Shown: positions 1 to 25,754 of the stretch, one piece after another
Position numbering within the stretch: position 1 is the stretch's first letter
How the letters are laid out: each line of letters opens with the position of its first letter
Source of the DNA: Branchiostoma floridae
Lineage: Eukaryota > Chordata > Leptocardii > Amphioxiformes > Branchiostomatidae
Length of the DNA: 64,000 nucleotides
Assembly: GCF_000003815.2 (NCBI RefSeq)
Contig: NC_049993.1
Coordinates: 310,001 to 374,000, forward strand
Direction of reading: 5' to 3'
The notes under the pieces: generated by a model
What the model saw: the letters and a program-made list of their open reading frames with translations, nothing else
The model's database searches: none
What the model was told of the DNA's origin: nothing
Program-made: the position numbers and the translations under genes

Positions 1-211
1 CATTGGGGTTCGACATATATGCAACAAAGTCTTGCTTACATGATGTTCATTTCTATGTAATCTGTTATTTCCAGTGTATTTCGCTATCTAATTATACCGG
101 CATCACGATAATAACTTGGTGTAGACGGGCAACCTGAGGGAAGCACAGTCATACATCTCCCGTGTGGCTCTGTGCTTCTAACCGTTTTGTGCTATTTGTG
201 TTGTTGTAAAG

Positions 212-1164
212 CTTCGAAAGGACATCAACATTAGACAGGCAATCAACGAGTCCGAGACCAACAAAGATCTCATGACGGTCATCGACAAGTTGCAGACAGA
301 GGTAAGTGTTACACACGCTGTAGTGTTATGTCATACTTTCACCAGTGTCAGTATCTCCACCAAGAAGGTTAGGCTCTCGGGTATGTTGGTTTCTTTTTTC
401 TTTATGTTCAAGCACACAAGAGGCTGATATCTTGTTAGTTGCTGGTAATAATACTACAACCGTCAGCCAGCCTATAACGTTAGTTCACCTTTGTCCGTGG
501 GGTAACCTATATCCGTTGTTTTCAAACAGGAAATTTGGTGATATCAAGTCCACGAAAGGCGGTTTCAGACTGCAAGTGTTGAAATATGGAAGTTTGATAT
601 GGAGAATATTGCAGTTTGAAACCACCGCCCGTCGACATATTATCCCTAAATACCCTGTTTTTATATGGGTTACCCCGTGGATAAAGTCGCACTATTATAA
701 ATGTCACAGGCTATTACTTAGACTGCGCAAAAAACAACAGCAATAAGTGTGGCAACGAAAACTATTGCCATGGCGACGGTTTTATTGTTTATACGTATTA
801 ATGATTGTTGTAACAATGGTTAAAGCTCTCCATGTTACATAGTTCCGGTGCTGCGGTGAGCGCGGTGCTTCTGACTGGCACAAGCTTCCAGACTCGTGCT
901 GTCCTGAAGAACCGACTGGTACCTGTGACTTTGCTAGGGCTCATGGCAAGGTGTGTAGGTTGTTTATCATGAAACTCACATGCACGTCCAAGTTAGGCTC
1001 AATTAATATCAGCTCTGCTTTGACGATATGGTGTGTGCTGCCGTTTCTACCGTTTAAAATTAATCATCAATATTCCCCAGGGATGTGAGGGCTCTCTGGA
1101 GACCTGGGTACGAGAGAACGTTTTCCGTGCTGGATGGATCGCCCTGGGACTGAGTCTGGTGCAG
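212..1164 (+). CDS. Tetraspanin, partial (three internal exons)
   Basis: Three exons at 212-301, 843-950 and 1081-1164 join in phase 0 with AG acceptors and GT donors (GTAAGT, GTGTGT, GTCAGC). They encode the large extracellular loop and the start of the fourth membrane helix of a tetraspanin, a four-pass membrane protein that organises receptor and integrin microdomains. Exon 1 ends IDKLQTE, exon 2 begins FRCCGE with the family-defining CCG motif and contains PDSCC and a further Cys, and exon 3 begins with Gly-Cys and runs into the hydrophobic IALGLSLVQ. The loop therefore has six cysteines in the CCG/CC/C/GC pattern. The PDSCC block recalls the CD151/TSPAN4/TSPAN11 subgroup, but the subtype is not certain. 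Helices 1-3 lie before the window. I could not find the last exon (end of helix 4 and C-tail) downstream. The family call is firm; the first exon's acceptor is weak. Confidence 0.88.
495..680. mobile_element. Short hairpin-like MITE in tetraspanin intron
   Basis: The ends are inverted repeats (left GTGGGGTAACC, right GGTTACCCC). Similarity continues inward on both arms, for example GGCGGTTTCAGACTGCA against TGCAGTTTGAAACCACCGCC. The element is about 185 bp and non-coding. I see no clear target duplication. Open frames here are by-products of the repeat. Confidence 0.55.
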
Positions 1165-1256
1165 GTCAGCTCTTAACACGCCATTCAGACATCTAACGTT
1201 ATATTCAACTATATGTACGCTGTATGTGATACGCATCCCCATCATTAATCATTAAG

Positions 1257-2080
1257 CGGTTTTGCAATTTTCGCATATATAATGCAAATCATTTCCTCAT
1301 TAGCATATTTGGTATCTGCTTATGTTCCATCTATCGTAATTTACATGTGTTACATTTATTGAAAGTCCGGTTATTTAAAACAATGGAATTATGCAATGTC
1401 CACATTAATTATGCAAATTAAGTCCTTATTGCATAACATGTATATCATTATGACTATCTTTGCCTAAGCTACCCGCATGCCCAAAATGATCCGTCATTCC
1501 TTTTTGCAGTTGTCTTCTTTGGAATGTCTTGACAAAAATGCCCCTGTAGTTCCAAAGATAAATGTTAGGGGCTGAAACTTGCAGTACGCTTAAAGCTATC
1601 TAGCACTAAAATGTCAAGACCATATCATGTCCGGGACAAGAGATGCATTGAAAAAACTGCTATGAATATTCTCATTAGTTATGCAAATGTACTTCTACTT
1701 TGCATAATTTGTATTTTATTTGGTAGAACATTTTCTAAGGTACCACATACCAAACATTTTTGTGACAAAATACCCCTGCTTTCCCAAAACTAGTCACTAG
1801 GGGGCCAATCTTACGCCACTTATTCCAGAGCACAAGCGCTATCTAACACTCAACATTCGTGACCATAGCTTGTTCAGAACACGAGATGGCAAAACCGGAA
1901 GATGCGCTGCAGTACCAAGGGAAGCCACTAGGGGGCCCAAAAATCTAATCATTTTCAGCTTTCATTTCACCCCACCAACACACCAAGTATGAAACCAATC
2001 CACTCAGCCGTTCTTGAGCTATCACATACAGACAAACGCTAGTGAAATTATGACCTCCATGACATTTCATGGAGGTAAAT
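1257..2080. repeat. ATGCAAAT-rich dispersed repeat, copy 1
   Basis: AT-rich sequence with repeated 'attatgcaaat' blocks, a 'cactagggggcc' block and a tail that ends in a hairpin (ACCTCCATG then TTTCATGGAGGT). The same order of blocks recurs near 18.7, 50.2, 55.2 and 60.0 kb, so this is a dispersed repeat family. The paired terminal motif suggests a Helitron-like non-autonomous element, which is not proven. Confidence 0.6.
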
Positions 2081-2308
2081 ATAAGTGATTACTTCCACTT
2101 TTGGTCAGGATTTCTAACGATGCCAAGCAGATTTAGACCACATCACTTTTAAAGCCCCCATGCAACGGCCTATGCGACTTTTGAGAAATAAATGGGGCTA
2201 ACCATGTGTAACACGGAAATAAAGTCCTTTTTGACGAAGCGCCACCTATTTTGCACGCACAAAGCAAAAACTGCACCTCCGGCTCACATTCTCAAAAGTG
2301 CGGCTGGA

Positions 2309-2323
2309 CCGGAAGTGACGTCA
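2309..2323. promoter_or_regulatory. ETS/CRE composite promoter site
   Basis: CCGGAAGTG overlaps the palindromic CRE TGACGTCA. This ETS (GABP-like) plus CREB pairing is a known signature of active core promoters. It sits about 250 bp before the possible small transcript at 2.56 kb. The motif is seen directly; promoter activity is inferred. Confidence 0.45.
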
Positions 2324-2561
2324 CACGGGGCATTCCCGGGATGGAACAACATTTGCAGACAATATTTGCCACAGCGTTACCTTTTACTTTCTTCCCCGTC
2401 GGTAATTCCGTCATGATGTAATTTTGACCGTAATGGTGAAACGTAGTGTAACTTTTAGTTTTAGTACGTCTGCCTGAGACTGTAAAAGGCGACTGAGACC
2501 TCGCTTATTGAAGTTCGGCAGAGGTCAAATACAAAGTTTGAGCGCAGCGTTGTAACCTATT

Positions 2562-2778
2562 CATGCCTCTGTGGAGAGCATTTTTCGGAAAACCTGTTTT
2601 ATGGTGGCCGCAAAGGTCAGTAAGGAGATAGAAGGTGGGCTCAGCTACAGCCGACGACCCTCCCAGATAATTTGGAGGCCAGGCCGAGCTCGGCGGTGGA
2701 TGCTGATGGAAGCAGAAAGCTGGCGTCGTCTGCTAACGGAACAAGTTCAGTCGCTGTTCAGAAACTGAACAAGCAACG
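2562..2778 (+). other. Possible first exon of an unidentified small transcript
   Basis: Downstream of the ETS/CRE site there is an ATG at 2562 that opens a short frame (MPLWRAFFGK...) up to a candidate donor at 2611 (GTCAGT). A second candidate donor, GTAGGT, lies at 2779. A candidate acceptor lies at about 3785 (tactacag) and another before 4136. No combination gives a protein I recognise, so this is only a candidate 5' exon. Confidence 0.2.
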
Positions 2779-3396
2779 GGTAGGTGAAATCCATCTTCCG
2801 ACAAAATAGTTTTGGAATTTGGGAAAATCTAAAAATATATGAAATAAGATATGGACGTGTGTTGTTTGTTTTAACGAACGTTTAACGTTGTAAGCCTTTA
2901 TTTATGTTTACGTAATTAGGGGGAGGGGGCACCGGCAAAAGACGCAAATTTTGTTGCGTTAGATCTAAGTGCGGACTTAAATTAATTACTAATTAATAAG
3001 AAATGGCTTCTATTGTCATCAGATTTTCTGTTTTTCCAACTGTTACATATGGACTTAAGCTATGACCTGTTGCCTGTCAATTTTGTTCTCGTAGCTGCAA
3101 GTAGACAGGTGTAAAGTTACAGAATATAAATTACATTGCAATATATGAGTTGAAGAGGTCATCAAGTTACGATTAAGTATTATTTGTTTTGTTTTATGTG
3201 ACAACGTGATTTTGTAACCGCAATATAACAAAATATAAAATTGCAATAAAATGACTATCACCAACTAATTCTTCAGGGGGATGAATCACAAATACTATAG
3301 GGGCAAGGGACACTGGTGAAATGTTTGTGAACCTTACACATCAACATCTACATTTTCAAGTAAAATTGTTATCTTTTTGTTAGCCAACATAATTCA

Positions 3397-3480
3397 TTTA
3401 TTTATTCTTTATTTCTGGCACTAATAGGCCCATAGCAAGAGCAGAATGTGCAATATAAACAACAGATACATTAAAAAAAT
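3397..3480 (-). mobile_element. 3' tail fragment of a non-LTR retrotransposon
   Basis: The block 'tttattctttat...ggcactaa.aggcc...caatataaacaaca' matches the sequence at 53214-53290, which is the 3' end of the decayed reverse-transcriptase element there. This is therefore a 5'-truncated copy of the same family in the same (minus) orientation. Confidence 0.55.
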
Positions 3481-4135
3481 ATGCATGATATTCATGTTAT
3501 TAATTTTGCAAGGTCAGATGTATACTTGATCATCATTTTGCATCAAGGTATTTCAAAGTAGTACTGCACTGTAAGAAATATGATATACAGTGAACTCTAA
3601 GATTACATACCATTCTTTCCTCTTGATGACTTTGTGACAAATGTTTGTTTCATAACACTTAAACTTCCCTAGTACCTTTGCCTCAAACATTTCTAAAGGC
3701 AGCAGTTTAAAAAGCCTCACCAACAAATTGTACTGTTATACTAAATGATAAGCATTTTGCTTATCTTTTCACTTCTGTACTACAGGAACTCAGGCTGCCC
3801 TTGTGATGATGGACATGGGGGTTTAATGCACACTGGAGTGATGGCATGGAAGAGGAGAGAGGAAGAATAGAATAGTATTCTCCAACAGAAGAGGAGTTGT
3901 TAGAGGCTAGGAGGTTCGTTAGCTGTCATTTTTATGTTTCCAATGTGTAATTGTATGTCGAAGAACATACCATTATATGATACTACCCAATATCTACTAA
4001 AGTCCCCTCTCTTATGAACTAAAATATCTGTTGCTTTTCTCACTGTAGCTACAACAGTGACTTTCAACATGCAGATTTTCAATTAATTGCCATATTCTTG
4101 GGTCCATGTGCAAGTTTATTCCTTGTCATTTACAG

Positions 4136-4257
4136 ATGCATGTAATGAGGACATGGAGTGTAAAATCTATGTGCCAGAGGAGCCACCACCACCAAAAGAA
4201 AAGAACACATCTTTGAGTCAGACTTCTTCATCTCTTCTCCCTCTGCATTATGTGTGA
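4136..4257 (+). other. Possible terminal exon, product not recognised
   Basis: A pyrimidine-rich acceptor ending 'catttacag' is followed by an open frame to TGA at 4255-4257. The frame contains CNEDMECKIYVPEEPPPP, a two-Cys segment followed by a Pro-rich patch. AATAAA signals lie nearby at about 4400 and 4548. I do not recognise the product. It could be the 3' end of the transcript suggested at 2.56 kb. Confidence 0.22.
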
Positions 4258-4679
4258 TAGTGGGCAGCTCAAGTTACACCATACACCATACACCTTTCTT
4301 TTCCATCCCCTTTCGGTAATAATGATTTGAGGTGTGATATTGCTGTTGCACCACATGTATAATTTGCGTAATGAGCTTTGCTTTACAGATAAGTGGGCAA
4401 ATAAAGAATGCGATGCAAACATTTGAAAAGGGACCGTAATGGGGGCCTACATGTAGCTGCATGAACAGGTGCACGTGTAGCAGTAGTTCATATAATTCTT
4501 GACTGAAAATCTAGTCGAATTTCTTTGCACAGAAAGTCATTTCTAACAATAAACAGGCAGGCAAATGTCTACGTCTGGTTGTTGGCTTCCTTTGTCCTGT
4601 TCGTCATCATTTATTGACATCATATGTATTGTACATGTATGCTTCGAAATCTGATTTGTGCTTATTATTTCTGGGTGAG

Positions 4680-4990
4680 GCCGAAAACTTATTGATCACC
4701 CCTCGCACCCAGGCTAGGTTGCTAGGACTCCACATACACTTAAACTTGACATGGGATGACCAGGTGGATGTCATGGTGTCCAAGAGTAGCAACTGGCCGG
4801 TCGTTATCGGCAGGTTGCGCCGTTCTGGGGTACCGATCACAGACCTTAACACTATCTACTGTGGTTACATAAGATCATCACTGGAGTTCGCCACCCCACG
4901 CTGGGCTTCGCCTTCAGCACTCCGACAGTCGGCCGCCGTAGAGCGGGTAGAGCGGGGCCTGCAGGATGATGGCGGGGTGACAGTTCACCG
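4680..4990 (+). mobile_element. Non-LTR reverse-transcriptase C-terminal fragment
   Basis: The plus frame reads LLGLHIHLNLTWDDQVD, then GRLRRSGVP, then a 'Y...IRSSLEFATPRW' block and 'QSAAVERVERGLQ'. This order (LLG...W..H/Q, LxRxG, Y..IR..LEYA.P.W, LE..Q) is the conserved region after the catalytic domain of CR1/L2-type reverse transcriptases. No catalytic domain lies upstream and the frame ends soon after, so this is a dead 5'-truncated fragment. Confidence 0.75.
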
Positions 4991-5469
4991 CGTACACCTC
5001 AGCTCTGTAGCATCTCGGCCGCCTTTCAACCAGCTTAAATACAATCAAACTTTACTTTAGAATTTGGGGTTTTAAGCATTTTACCAACGATTTAATGAAA
5101 TTTGAGAGTATGTATATCTGAACCTATATGTAAACATGCCTGATAATTCAGCCTTCGGGCCACAAATTGGAAGAAATTATTTCTTGTCAGAAGAAGAAAT
5201 AAACTATTCTATTACCTCTGTTAATGTCCTTCAAAACTCACATCATTGTGATCATGCTGATCCTTTTGAAAATAAGTTCGAAAAGTCAATTACTCTTCCC
5301 GAAATTTGTTAAGACTATGTCAAAATACTTAGAGAGGAATCCCTTCCAAAGAGCTGGGTATCTGCCGCAAAGCACGAAGTCCTGAAGCTGGCCCAAACAT
5401 AAACTCGGCACAAGAAGTTTTCGGTTGATGATATTTCTGTTGTTTTTGCATCAATTTCAATGAATGAAT

Positions 5470-5870
5470 GAAGACCTTTATTGCACATTTTTGCCACACC
5501 GGGCTAAGGACGGGTCAGAACAAGTCATGTTGAAAAGATACAGTTAACAAATACAAGAGACTATTGCTTTATAAATTCAACGTCTCCTCGCTTTTCTGTT
5601 AAAGTGATAAAGAGCAGATATGTTTTATGATCGATAGATTGTCTAGTTGCATTAGGAATATGAATTTTTCTACAGAACTTAACGGTGTATGAAATAAGGA
5701 AATTGGTTTTGTATAACCTTATACAGTTCATTTCTCCCTACGATATACAATTTACACGCTACTACAAAATGACATCCGTCCTCTATTCTATCTAAATTAC
5801 GATATTTGCATAGTCTTGTTCCAGACGAGTACGGGTACGTCATCAATTTCATCTGTTATATATATATAAA
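5470..5870 (-). mobile_element. Non-LTR retrotransposon 3' end, minus strand
   Basis: On the minus strand near 5690-5860 a frame reads LCKYRNLDRIEDGCHFVVACK followed by an LY..GRNELYK block. This matches the C..C...IEDE.HF...C zinc-binding tail found at the C-terminus of many non-LTR element proteins; the second Cys is replaced by Tyr here. The sequence then runs into AATAAAGGTCTTCATTCATTC-like DNA at about 5460-5490, a typical 3' tail. It is a truncated, non-functional copy. Confidence 0.55.
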
Positions 5871-5949
5871 GCTTGTGTGATTTTCTTTCCAATATACTCA
5901 TTATCATTGTTAACCAAGGACCCTCTTTCAACCTCTTTGTGTTAACTCA

Positions 5950-7700
5950 TGGAACACGCACTAGGCCTACTTACGTGAGTGGGTAAAAAAAAAAGTGCCT
6001 AAATTTCCCCGCTTCTGTACATGTTCAACACTGTAACGTCCGGTTGTTATGGCCGCTGGTGAAAATGATTATTTTTTTCAAGTCACTTTTGGTATACAGA
6101 ACATCCAAGTTTATCTTTAGCATATTTGAGTAGAGTATTTTATGATTGTAAATGCCCAAATTACTCTAAATCACTTAAGTCAAACACTCCATTCAGTTGA
6201 ATAAACAGGACATACTTATGTCAATCAATCGTTACCCTTTATTCATGATTTTTTAACCCCCTTGATTCATGCAAACAATTTGAACCAAGAGGTGTTCTAG
6301 CAATAAGCCTTAGGAAGACTGTACTCCAGCATCGCACCCTGGAGGTAGTCTGGTCCTTGCTCTGTGTGGACTGGTGTTGTAATCTTGCAGAAGGGCATTT
6401 GGTTCAATATTGAAGAGTTAGGATATTGCGACTGAATGGTGTCTCCACATTGAAGTTGCCTGTAACGATGACGAGTCTTGTTTTTCCATGGCTATACCGC
6501 TCCACACCATGACGAAATATGATATACCAAAGTTAATATTCCAAAATTTTGTGCGGAGTTTGTGTGGCCACAGCTAAATTGTCCATGATATCCCCACACT
6601 CTGATTTAAGGTTTATTGATTTTCAAAAAGGTGCTGAATAAAAAGCAATGAAGCAATAACATAATTTGACCTGATGAAAGGCCTTATACTTTATAGTTAT
6701 GCCCGAATTTTGAGTTACATTTGTTACACCTGTTTCTGTGTGAGGTTGTGAACAAAATTTCAAATGTGTGCAAATCAGCAGATCCGAAGCCATACTTCGA
6801 TAGTAAGACAGCCATCTTTAATAGTCATGAAAAAATGAAGACAATGCCAGTTAGTAGTCATCACAGTATAGACAAGAATTCCTCTACTTACATGTCTATC
6901 ATAATGCAAAATCTCAATCATTCATGTTGAAAAAAAATGCTATTCAAAAAGTTGGACTGAACACAAGCATTCAAAGCACAAGTCATCTCATGTGAGCACA
7001 GATCGAAACAAAAATATGCAAAAACATGAATATTTCTCTTCCATCAATTATCATTTGGGCGGTTGCATTGTTACCAGTCTGTGGTGGGGTAAAGTAATTA
7101 TACTAATCTTAAAGGTCTACAGTGGTACATTGTAGCTCTCCTTGTACCTTTATCATGCTGGCACTTGAAGTCAAAATATTAGCTTCTTTTCAGAAAAACA
7201 ATGACAAATAGACTGGACAGTTCCACACACACATATATATATATATACATGTAAGCAAGTGTGTGTAAGTCAAAGCAGTACATCAGAATAGTTAGATCAA
7301 GTGATTACCCGGCAAACTGCTTGTCAGACAGTTGTCAGGATGGTTTCCTCAAGGTATTCTGTCCACATTGCAGCTAAACAATCTGAGAGCATTAGGTTCC
7401 TGTCTGTGGTACTCATTTCCCATTTCTATATGCTGCAGTACTTATGAGGTAGCCTAGAATTTTCCACTTACTGTTATTGCTTTTTACAGTGACTTACGTA
7501 GCTTCATAGACTATAGCTTTTGTAATGATTAAAAACAACCTCTGCTATTGACAAGCCCTTCGGAATATTTTCTAGACGTGATGAGGGAGTTTTACTATGT
7601 AGGTGCAAGTCACTGATGTCACTACATTTACATGTATGTCAGAATCCTGATTGACATGACTGATCTGTGATCAGACTTCAGTCATGCCTTAATGTCCATT
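5950..7700 (-). other. 3' flank and probable 3' UTR of the BRD10-like gene
   Basis: There is no coding gene here. It is the DNA downstream of the minus-strand stop at 7701. The minus strand has a poly(A)-type AATAAA at 6612-6617 and another at 6238-6243; either could end the transcript. A short CA/TA microsatellite lies near 7229-7247. Confidence 0.4.
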
Positions 7701-22013
<14,313 letters not shown>

Positions 22014-22106
22014 ATCTCAAGTTATAGTTGTATCTGTTGTAGACCTTTTTTTGATGGTCCCCTTTCCTGGTAGGAAGTTCACGTCTCCGAGTCCGAGACT
22101 GGAAGC
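22014..22106 (-). promoter_or_regulatory. Probable 5' UTR part of BRD10-like exon 2
   Basis: A good acceptor (gtttatctcag) lies just upstream on the minus strand, with in-frame stops before the start codon. The stretch is best read as leader spliced to a first exon whose donor (CTGAG then GTGAGT) is at 24980. This is inferred from splice-site quality only. Confidence 0.45.
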
Positions 22107-22243
22107 CTGAGATAAACACAAGATGCATCATCGTGATCACCAAGTGTGAAGTTATGAAGGCATTAGCTGAAGTGTATTTGCGACCAACTATAAATCACAA
22201 TGGAGAAAAGTTTGTCTACAAGCAGGTGTTTTGGTGGATTATA

Positions 22244-22360
22244 CTGTAAATGCATGTAAGTTCACAGGGATTTAATTTCATTGTGTCAAAAAAAATGGAG
22301 TGTTCGCAGTGGTTTTGAGTTCGCTGTAGAGCCCTCCCGAGAACTTAAATGCATGTACAG
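22244..22360. mobile_element. CTGTAAATGCAT MITE, copy 1
   Basis: It runs from CTGTAAATGCATG to GCATGTACAG between TA dinucleotides, 117 bp. Internal text (TTCGCAGTGGTTTTGAGTTCGC) is shared with the 24107-24314 copy. The right TA is also the left target base pair of the pogo-like element that follows. Confidence 0.7.
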
Positions 22361-22362
22361 TA

Positions 22363-23196
22363 CAGTCAAACCTGCCCGAGCGACCACCTCTTCTCAGCGA
22401 CCACCTGGCCATTTCGACCACTTTTTCTCGGTCCCGATTTTTTTTCCCATTGACGTAAGCATTAAGCGACCTTTTCTCAACGACCACCTGGCCAACGCGA
22501 CCGCGACCGGCCCAAATTGGGACCCACAACGACCGCATCATTTTCAAAATTGAGGTTTTCAGCGATTTTTTATCATAACTACCGCGATTTTGTGCCGAAA
22601 TCGTTGTAAAAAAATCCGAATTTAGTTGTTACAGAAGTTAAAAAAAAATCTATATCATTATAAAGTATATAGCCTCATACTTTTTAAAGAAAGACCTGTC
22701 TAGCTCATACCTTTTTAAGAAAGATGTGTGTAAGTGCTTTTGTCCAACTGTACTGTACATTCACCCGTGGGTAAGTACGCTATCGGGACGTATACGTACC
22801 GGGCATCGAATTCGAAAGGTGCACCGTAGTTATTTCAGATCAAGAACATAGCGACGCATAAAGGCTTGTATGATACCTGACAACATCAAAGTTCCCTTAC
22901 TGTCTAAAACGTTAGTGTAAAGATACTTGAGCTTTAAAACACTGTATCTTATAAAAGCTTGATAAAAGCTAGGGGTTAAATTTACAGTTTACAGTGTGCG
23001 TGTTGTATTTGACATTAAAGACGATCGCTTCTTTGCGTGCGTGCAATGTGCTTGCTATTTGCCATTTAACGCAACGGAAACCATTTATACTTTGCATCGG
23101 GCATGTTTTGAGTCGATACTCTTCTCAGCGACCACCTGTCCAAATCGACCGCTTTTTCCCGGTCCCCCGGGTGGTCGTCTTGGACAGGTTTGACTG
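22363..23196. mobile_element. Pogo-like non-autonomous element, 834 bp
   Basis: The ends are CAGTCAAACCTGCCCGAG and CTTGGACAGGTTTGACTG, flanked by TA on both sides. Sub-terminal repeats (CAGCGACCACCTG) occur at both ends. The CAGTnnAACC terminus with a TA target fits pogo/Tc1-mariner. No transposase frame is seen. Confidence 0.8.
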
Positions 23197-24106
23197 TACT
23201 GTACTAGTACTCTACTAGTCACATACTAATGGAAAATCCAACGGCTCTACAAACCACCAGTCGGAACCCACTTACTAGTACTAGTTACTCAGCAAGGGTG
23301 CTACAAACAGACATAACAGTCGACTTTTGACATTTGCAGTGCTGGCATGATCAACTGTGTGTTTAAGCGCAATAAGCGGTGAGAAATTCCCTTGTAGCCG
23401 GCCAAACTGATCTCAAAAGTTAGATTGGTGAAAGCTAAAAAAATTAGCAGGTAAAGTTTTGCAGCCGCGTACCAGGTCGGAGGTACACAGTCCTGGGTTC
23501 TGAGTGGTGCGGTTGTACACTAACAGCGAAAAAGTGCCTTTTGCAGGGATTGACTAATCGTGCTAGTAGAAGAACCCATGTCCATTTGACGTATATAGGA
23601 TAAATGTGCTCAACAAATCACGTATATTTCACGTAGCTTCACTATGAACGCACCCATGTAAATCACAAATTATAACATGTCTATTGGAAAAAAAAATTCA
23701 TTGATGAGACCTTAATGCTTAAACATTTCATTATCATAATACTGTGATGATGTATAGTATATAACATACATGTAGACAAGGGTGTTCGTAGGCGGCGCGA
23801 ACAGAATACGAAAGAAAAATGTTTGCAGTGGTCTTGAATTCGCGGTGAAATGACCACCTTGAAAGTTTCTGCATTTACAGAAATTTATAGTTTAATAACC
23901 CATTATACCATTTGACAGAATCTGAAAACGTTACAATTCATCAACCCCAACATCTGCTTGAATATTTGAGAGAAAAAAAATGTGATTTATAGCATTAAAC
24001 TCCTGGCTTACACAGACAGAAGTGTGCATTGAATAATGTTGAACTTTAAAAAGTGATTAGTGTGGTAGCCATAAGTGAAATCATCTACTGTACTGAAGTT
24101 AGCATA

Positions 24107-24314
24107 CTGTAAATACAGAAATGTTCACGGTGGATTAATGTTCGCAGTTTTCGCGGCGACCACTCCACCGCGAACTTAAAACCGCCGCAAACATTTTTCT
24201 ATTATGGTATTAGACTGCAGTCGATGGTGTTACCGCGAAATTAAAACCACCGCCAAAAGTCATTTTTCCTGCTACTGCGAAATTAAATCCCTGCGAACTT
24301 AAATGCATTTACAG
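24107..24314. mobile_element. CTGTAAAT MITE, copy 2
   Basis: It runs from CTGTAAATACAGAAATGTTC to TTAAATGCATTTACAG with TA on both sides, 208 bp. It holds several CGCGAA(C/A)TTAAA blocks. Partial relatives occur at about 23805-23890 and 18215-18245. Confidence 0.8.
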
Positions 24315-24400
24315 TAATTTGTATAAGTGACACTAGAGTAGAGTAGAGTAGAGTCTGGTAGCCTTGACCATAATTTGCAAGTTCCATATACTGAATAAAA

Positions 24401-24960
24401 TCAAGGTTGGTAAAATAAAGTATAAAAATTTGCTGTTTCCTTTATCTTAGCATCATCAGCAAAATAAAGTATTGCTGTTTCCTTTATCTTAGCATCATTT
24501 GACATTGTCCTAGGCCAGATCTCGATTACAATCTGTACTAGTAGACTAGTAGTATCACCGATATTGTCCCATGACTTGTATAGATCCCGATCGCGATCTG
24601 TCCTAGGACAATCTACGATCACGATCTGTCCGAGTACAATCGGTGATAATTTGTCCTGAATCGCAATCTCTACTGTGACTACATTTTTGAGGTAGAGTAC
24701 GTTGGGGCTGACTGGAATGTTTTGCTTGTTACAAAAGCTAAAGGAGGCAATTTTGAAACTTTGGGATGGTTTGCAGACCAACTTGCAAGTCGCCGATGCA
24801 TCGATGACGCAAAACAGGTAGGAAAGCAAATGTCGTCACTATATGTAAAAAGTATGATAACATGAAATTACGTGACCATAAGGTATTCATATTGATAAAA
24901 GCAAATATAACCCCAAAGCTGGAATAATTCTATTTTTATCAAGTGTTTCACCACACACAA
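24401..24960. other. First intron of BRD10-like gene; no gene seen
   Basis: It holds a tandem duplication of about 58 bp (GCTGTTTCCTTTATCTTAGC twice, 24431-24500) and degenerate inverted GATCTGTCCTAGGACAATC-type palindromes (24515-24640). The long minus-strand open frame here is low-complexity, repeats itself and lacks recognisable domains; I do not call it a gene. Confidence 0.4.
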
Positions 24961-24979
24961 ACGGTACCGTATCACTCAC

Positions 24980-25000
24980 CTCAGCACAGGCTGCGATCGC
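24980..25000 (-). promoter_or_regulatory. Splice donor and end of probable BRD10-like 5' UTR exon 1
   Basis: Minus-strand CTGTGCTGAG followed by GTGAGTGA is a near-consensus donor with exon end at 24980. An ATG at 25002 could open a short upstream frame that runs across the splice. It lies about 300 bp from the TCTCGCGAGA motif. Confidence 0.4.
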
Positions 25001-25216
25001 ATTTGGTTAGTCTTGTATATGCAAATATTTCATGCAAATTTACAATGCCACAAGCCACAATTGTGTGAGAGTTCAATTTTCATTCCAGCTGGTCATGCAA
25101 TATGCCATAATGAATATACTAGCTTGTGTCTTACTGTACTTCTTAGTACCTATGACATTTCGAGTCAAAATAAAAACTAATTTTGTATATATAATCCTTT
25201 GCATGATTGTGACTGT

Positions 25217-25400
25217 AAAATGGCGACCGGTTAATTGAAGGCATCACGTGACTATAGTCGTCTCTGATTGGATGATTAGAAGCGCCTATGAAGTCTAAAT
25301 CTCGCGAGAGGATATTGAACAATTTAGGTGTCTACTGCAGATGTCTTGGTACCTGCAAATAATGCCATTACATTACACATATATGGATGCAATCTCGCGA
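25217..25400. promoter_or_regulatory. Probable bidirectional promoter of BRD10-like gene and ZRANB2
   Basis: In under 200 bp there are AAAATGGCGAC (YY1-like, 25217), TCACGTGA (E-box, 25244-25251), an inverted CCAAT box (GATTGG, 25266), the full palindrome TCTCGCGAGA (25300-25309) and a partial TCTCGCGA (25393-25400). TCTCGCGAGA is a known element of housekeeping and bidirectional promoters (BANP-bound in mammals). It lies between a minus-strand donor at 24980 and the ZRANB2 start at 25755. Confidence 0.7.
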
Positions 25401-25754
25401 AATACCATCAGTTACAGTCTCAAAAGTATAACAAGATTAGATTTTCAAAAAAATTGTCTTAAAAATTTGTGATAAAAAACGGAAAAACTCTAATATTATT
25501 TATATATTCACAGGTACCGAAGAGGCAACACAGTGGTAAGCCATTTCATAATTCTGTGAGGAACCTCAAACTTCCTGAAATCAGGTATGCGTTAGTAAAC
25601 GTTACAACACTTAAACTTGAGTAATAGTCTGTGGCGCTTGATATATAATAGATGTGTCGTGGTTTTGTGCCTTTATATTGAATTTTGGCTTCTGTATGAA
25701 AGCGTTGCCCTGCAATCTTGTGCTCTGTTCCAGTCGCAGCGTCCCTGATCAGCC

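Noticed and set aside
345-746. 133-codon plus-strand frame near the window start
   Set aside because: Begins at GTG, lies in a tetraspanin intron and runs through a hairpin MITE.
24401-24829. 142-codon minus-strand open frame
   Set aside because: Contains a tandem duplication and repeated low-complexity words, has no domain, and lies in the probable first intron of the BRD10-like gene.
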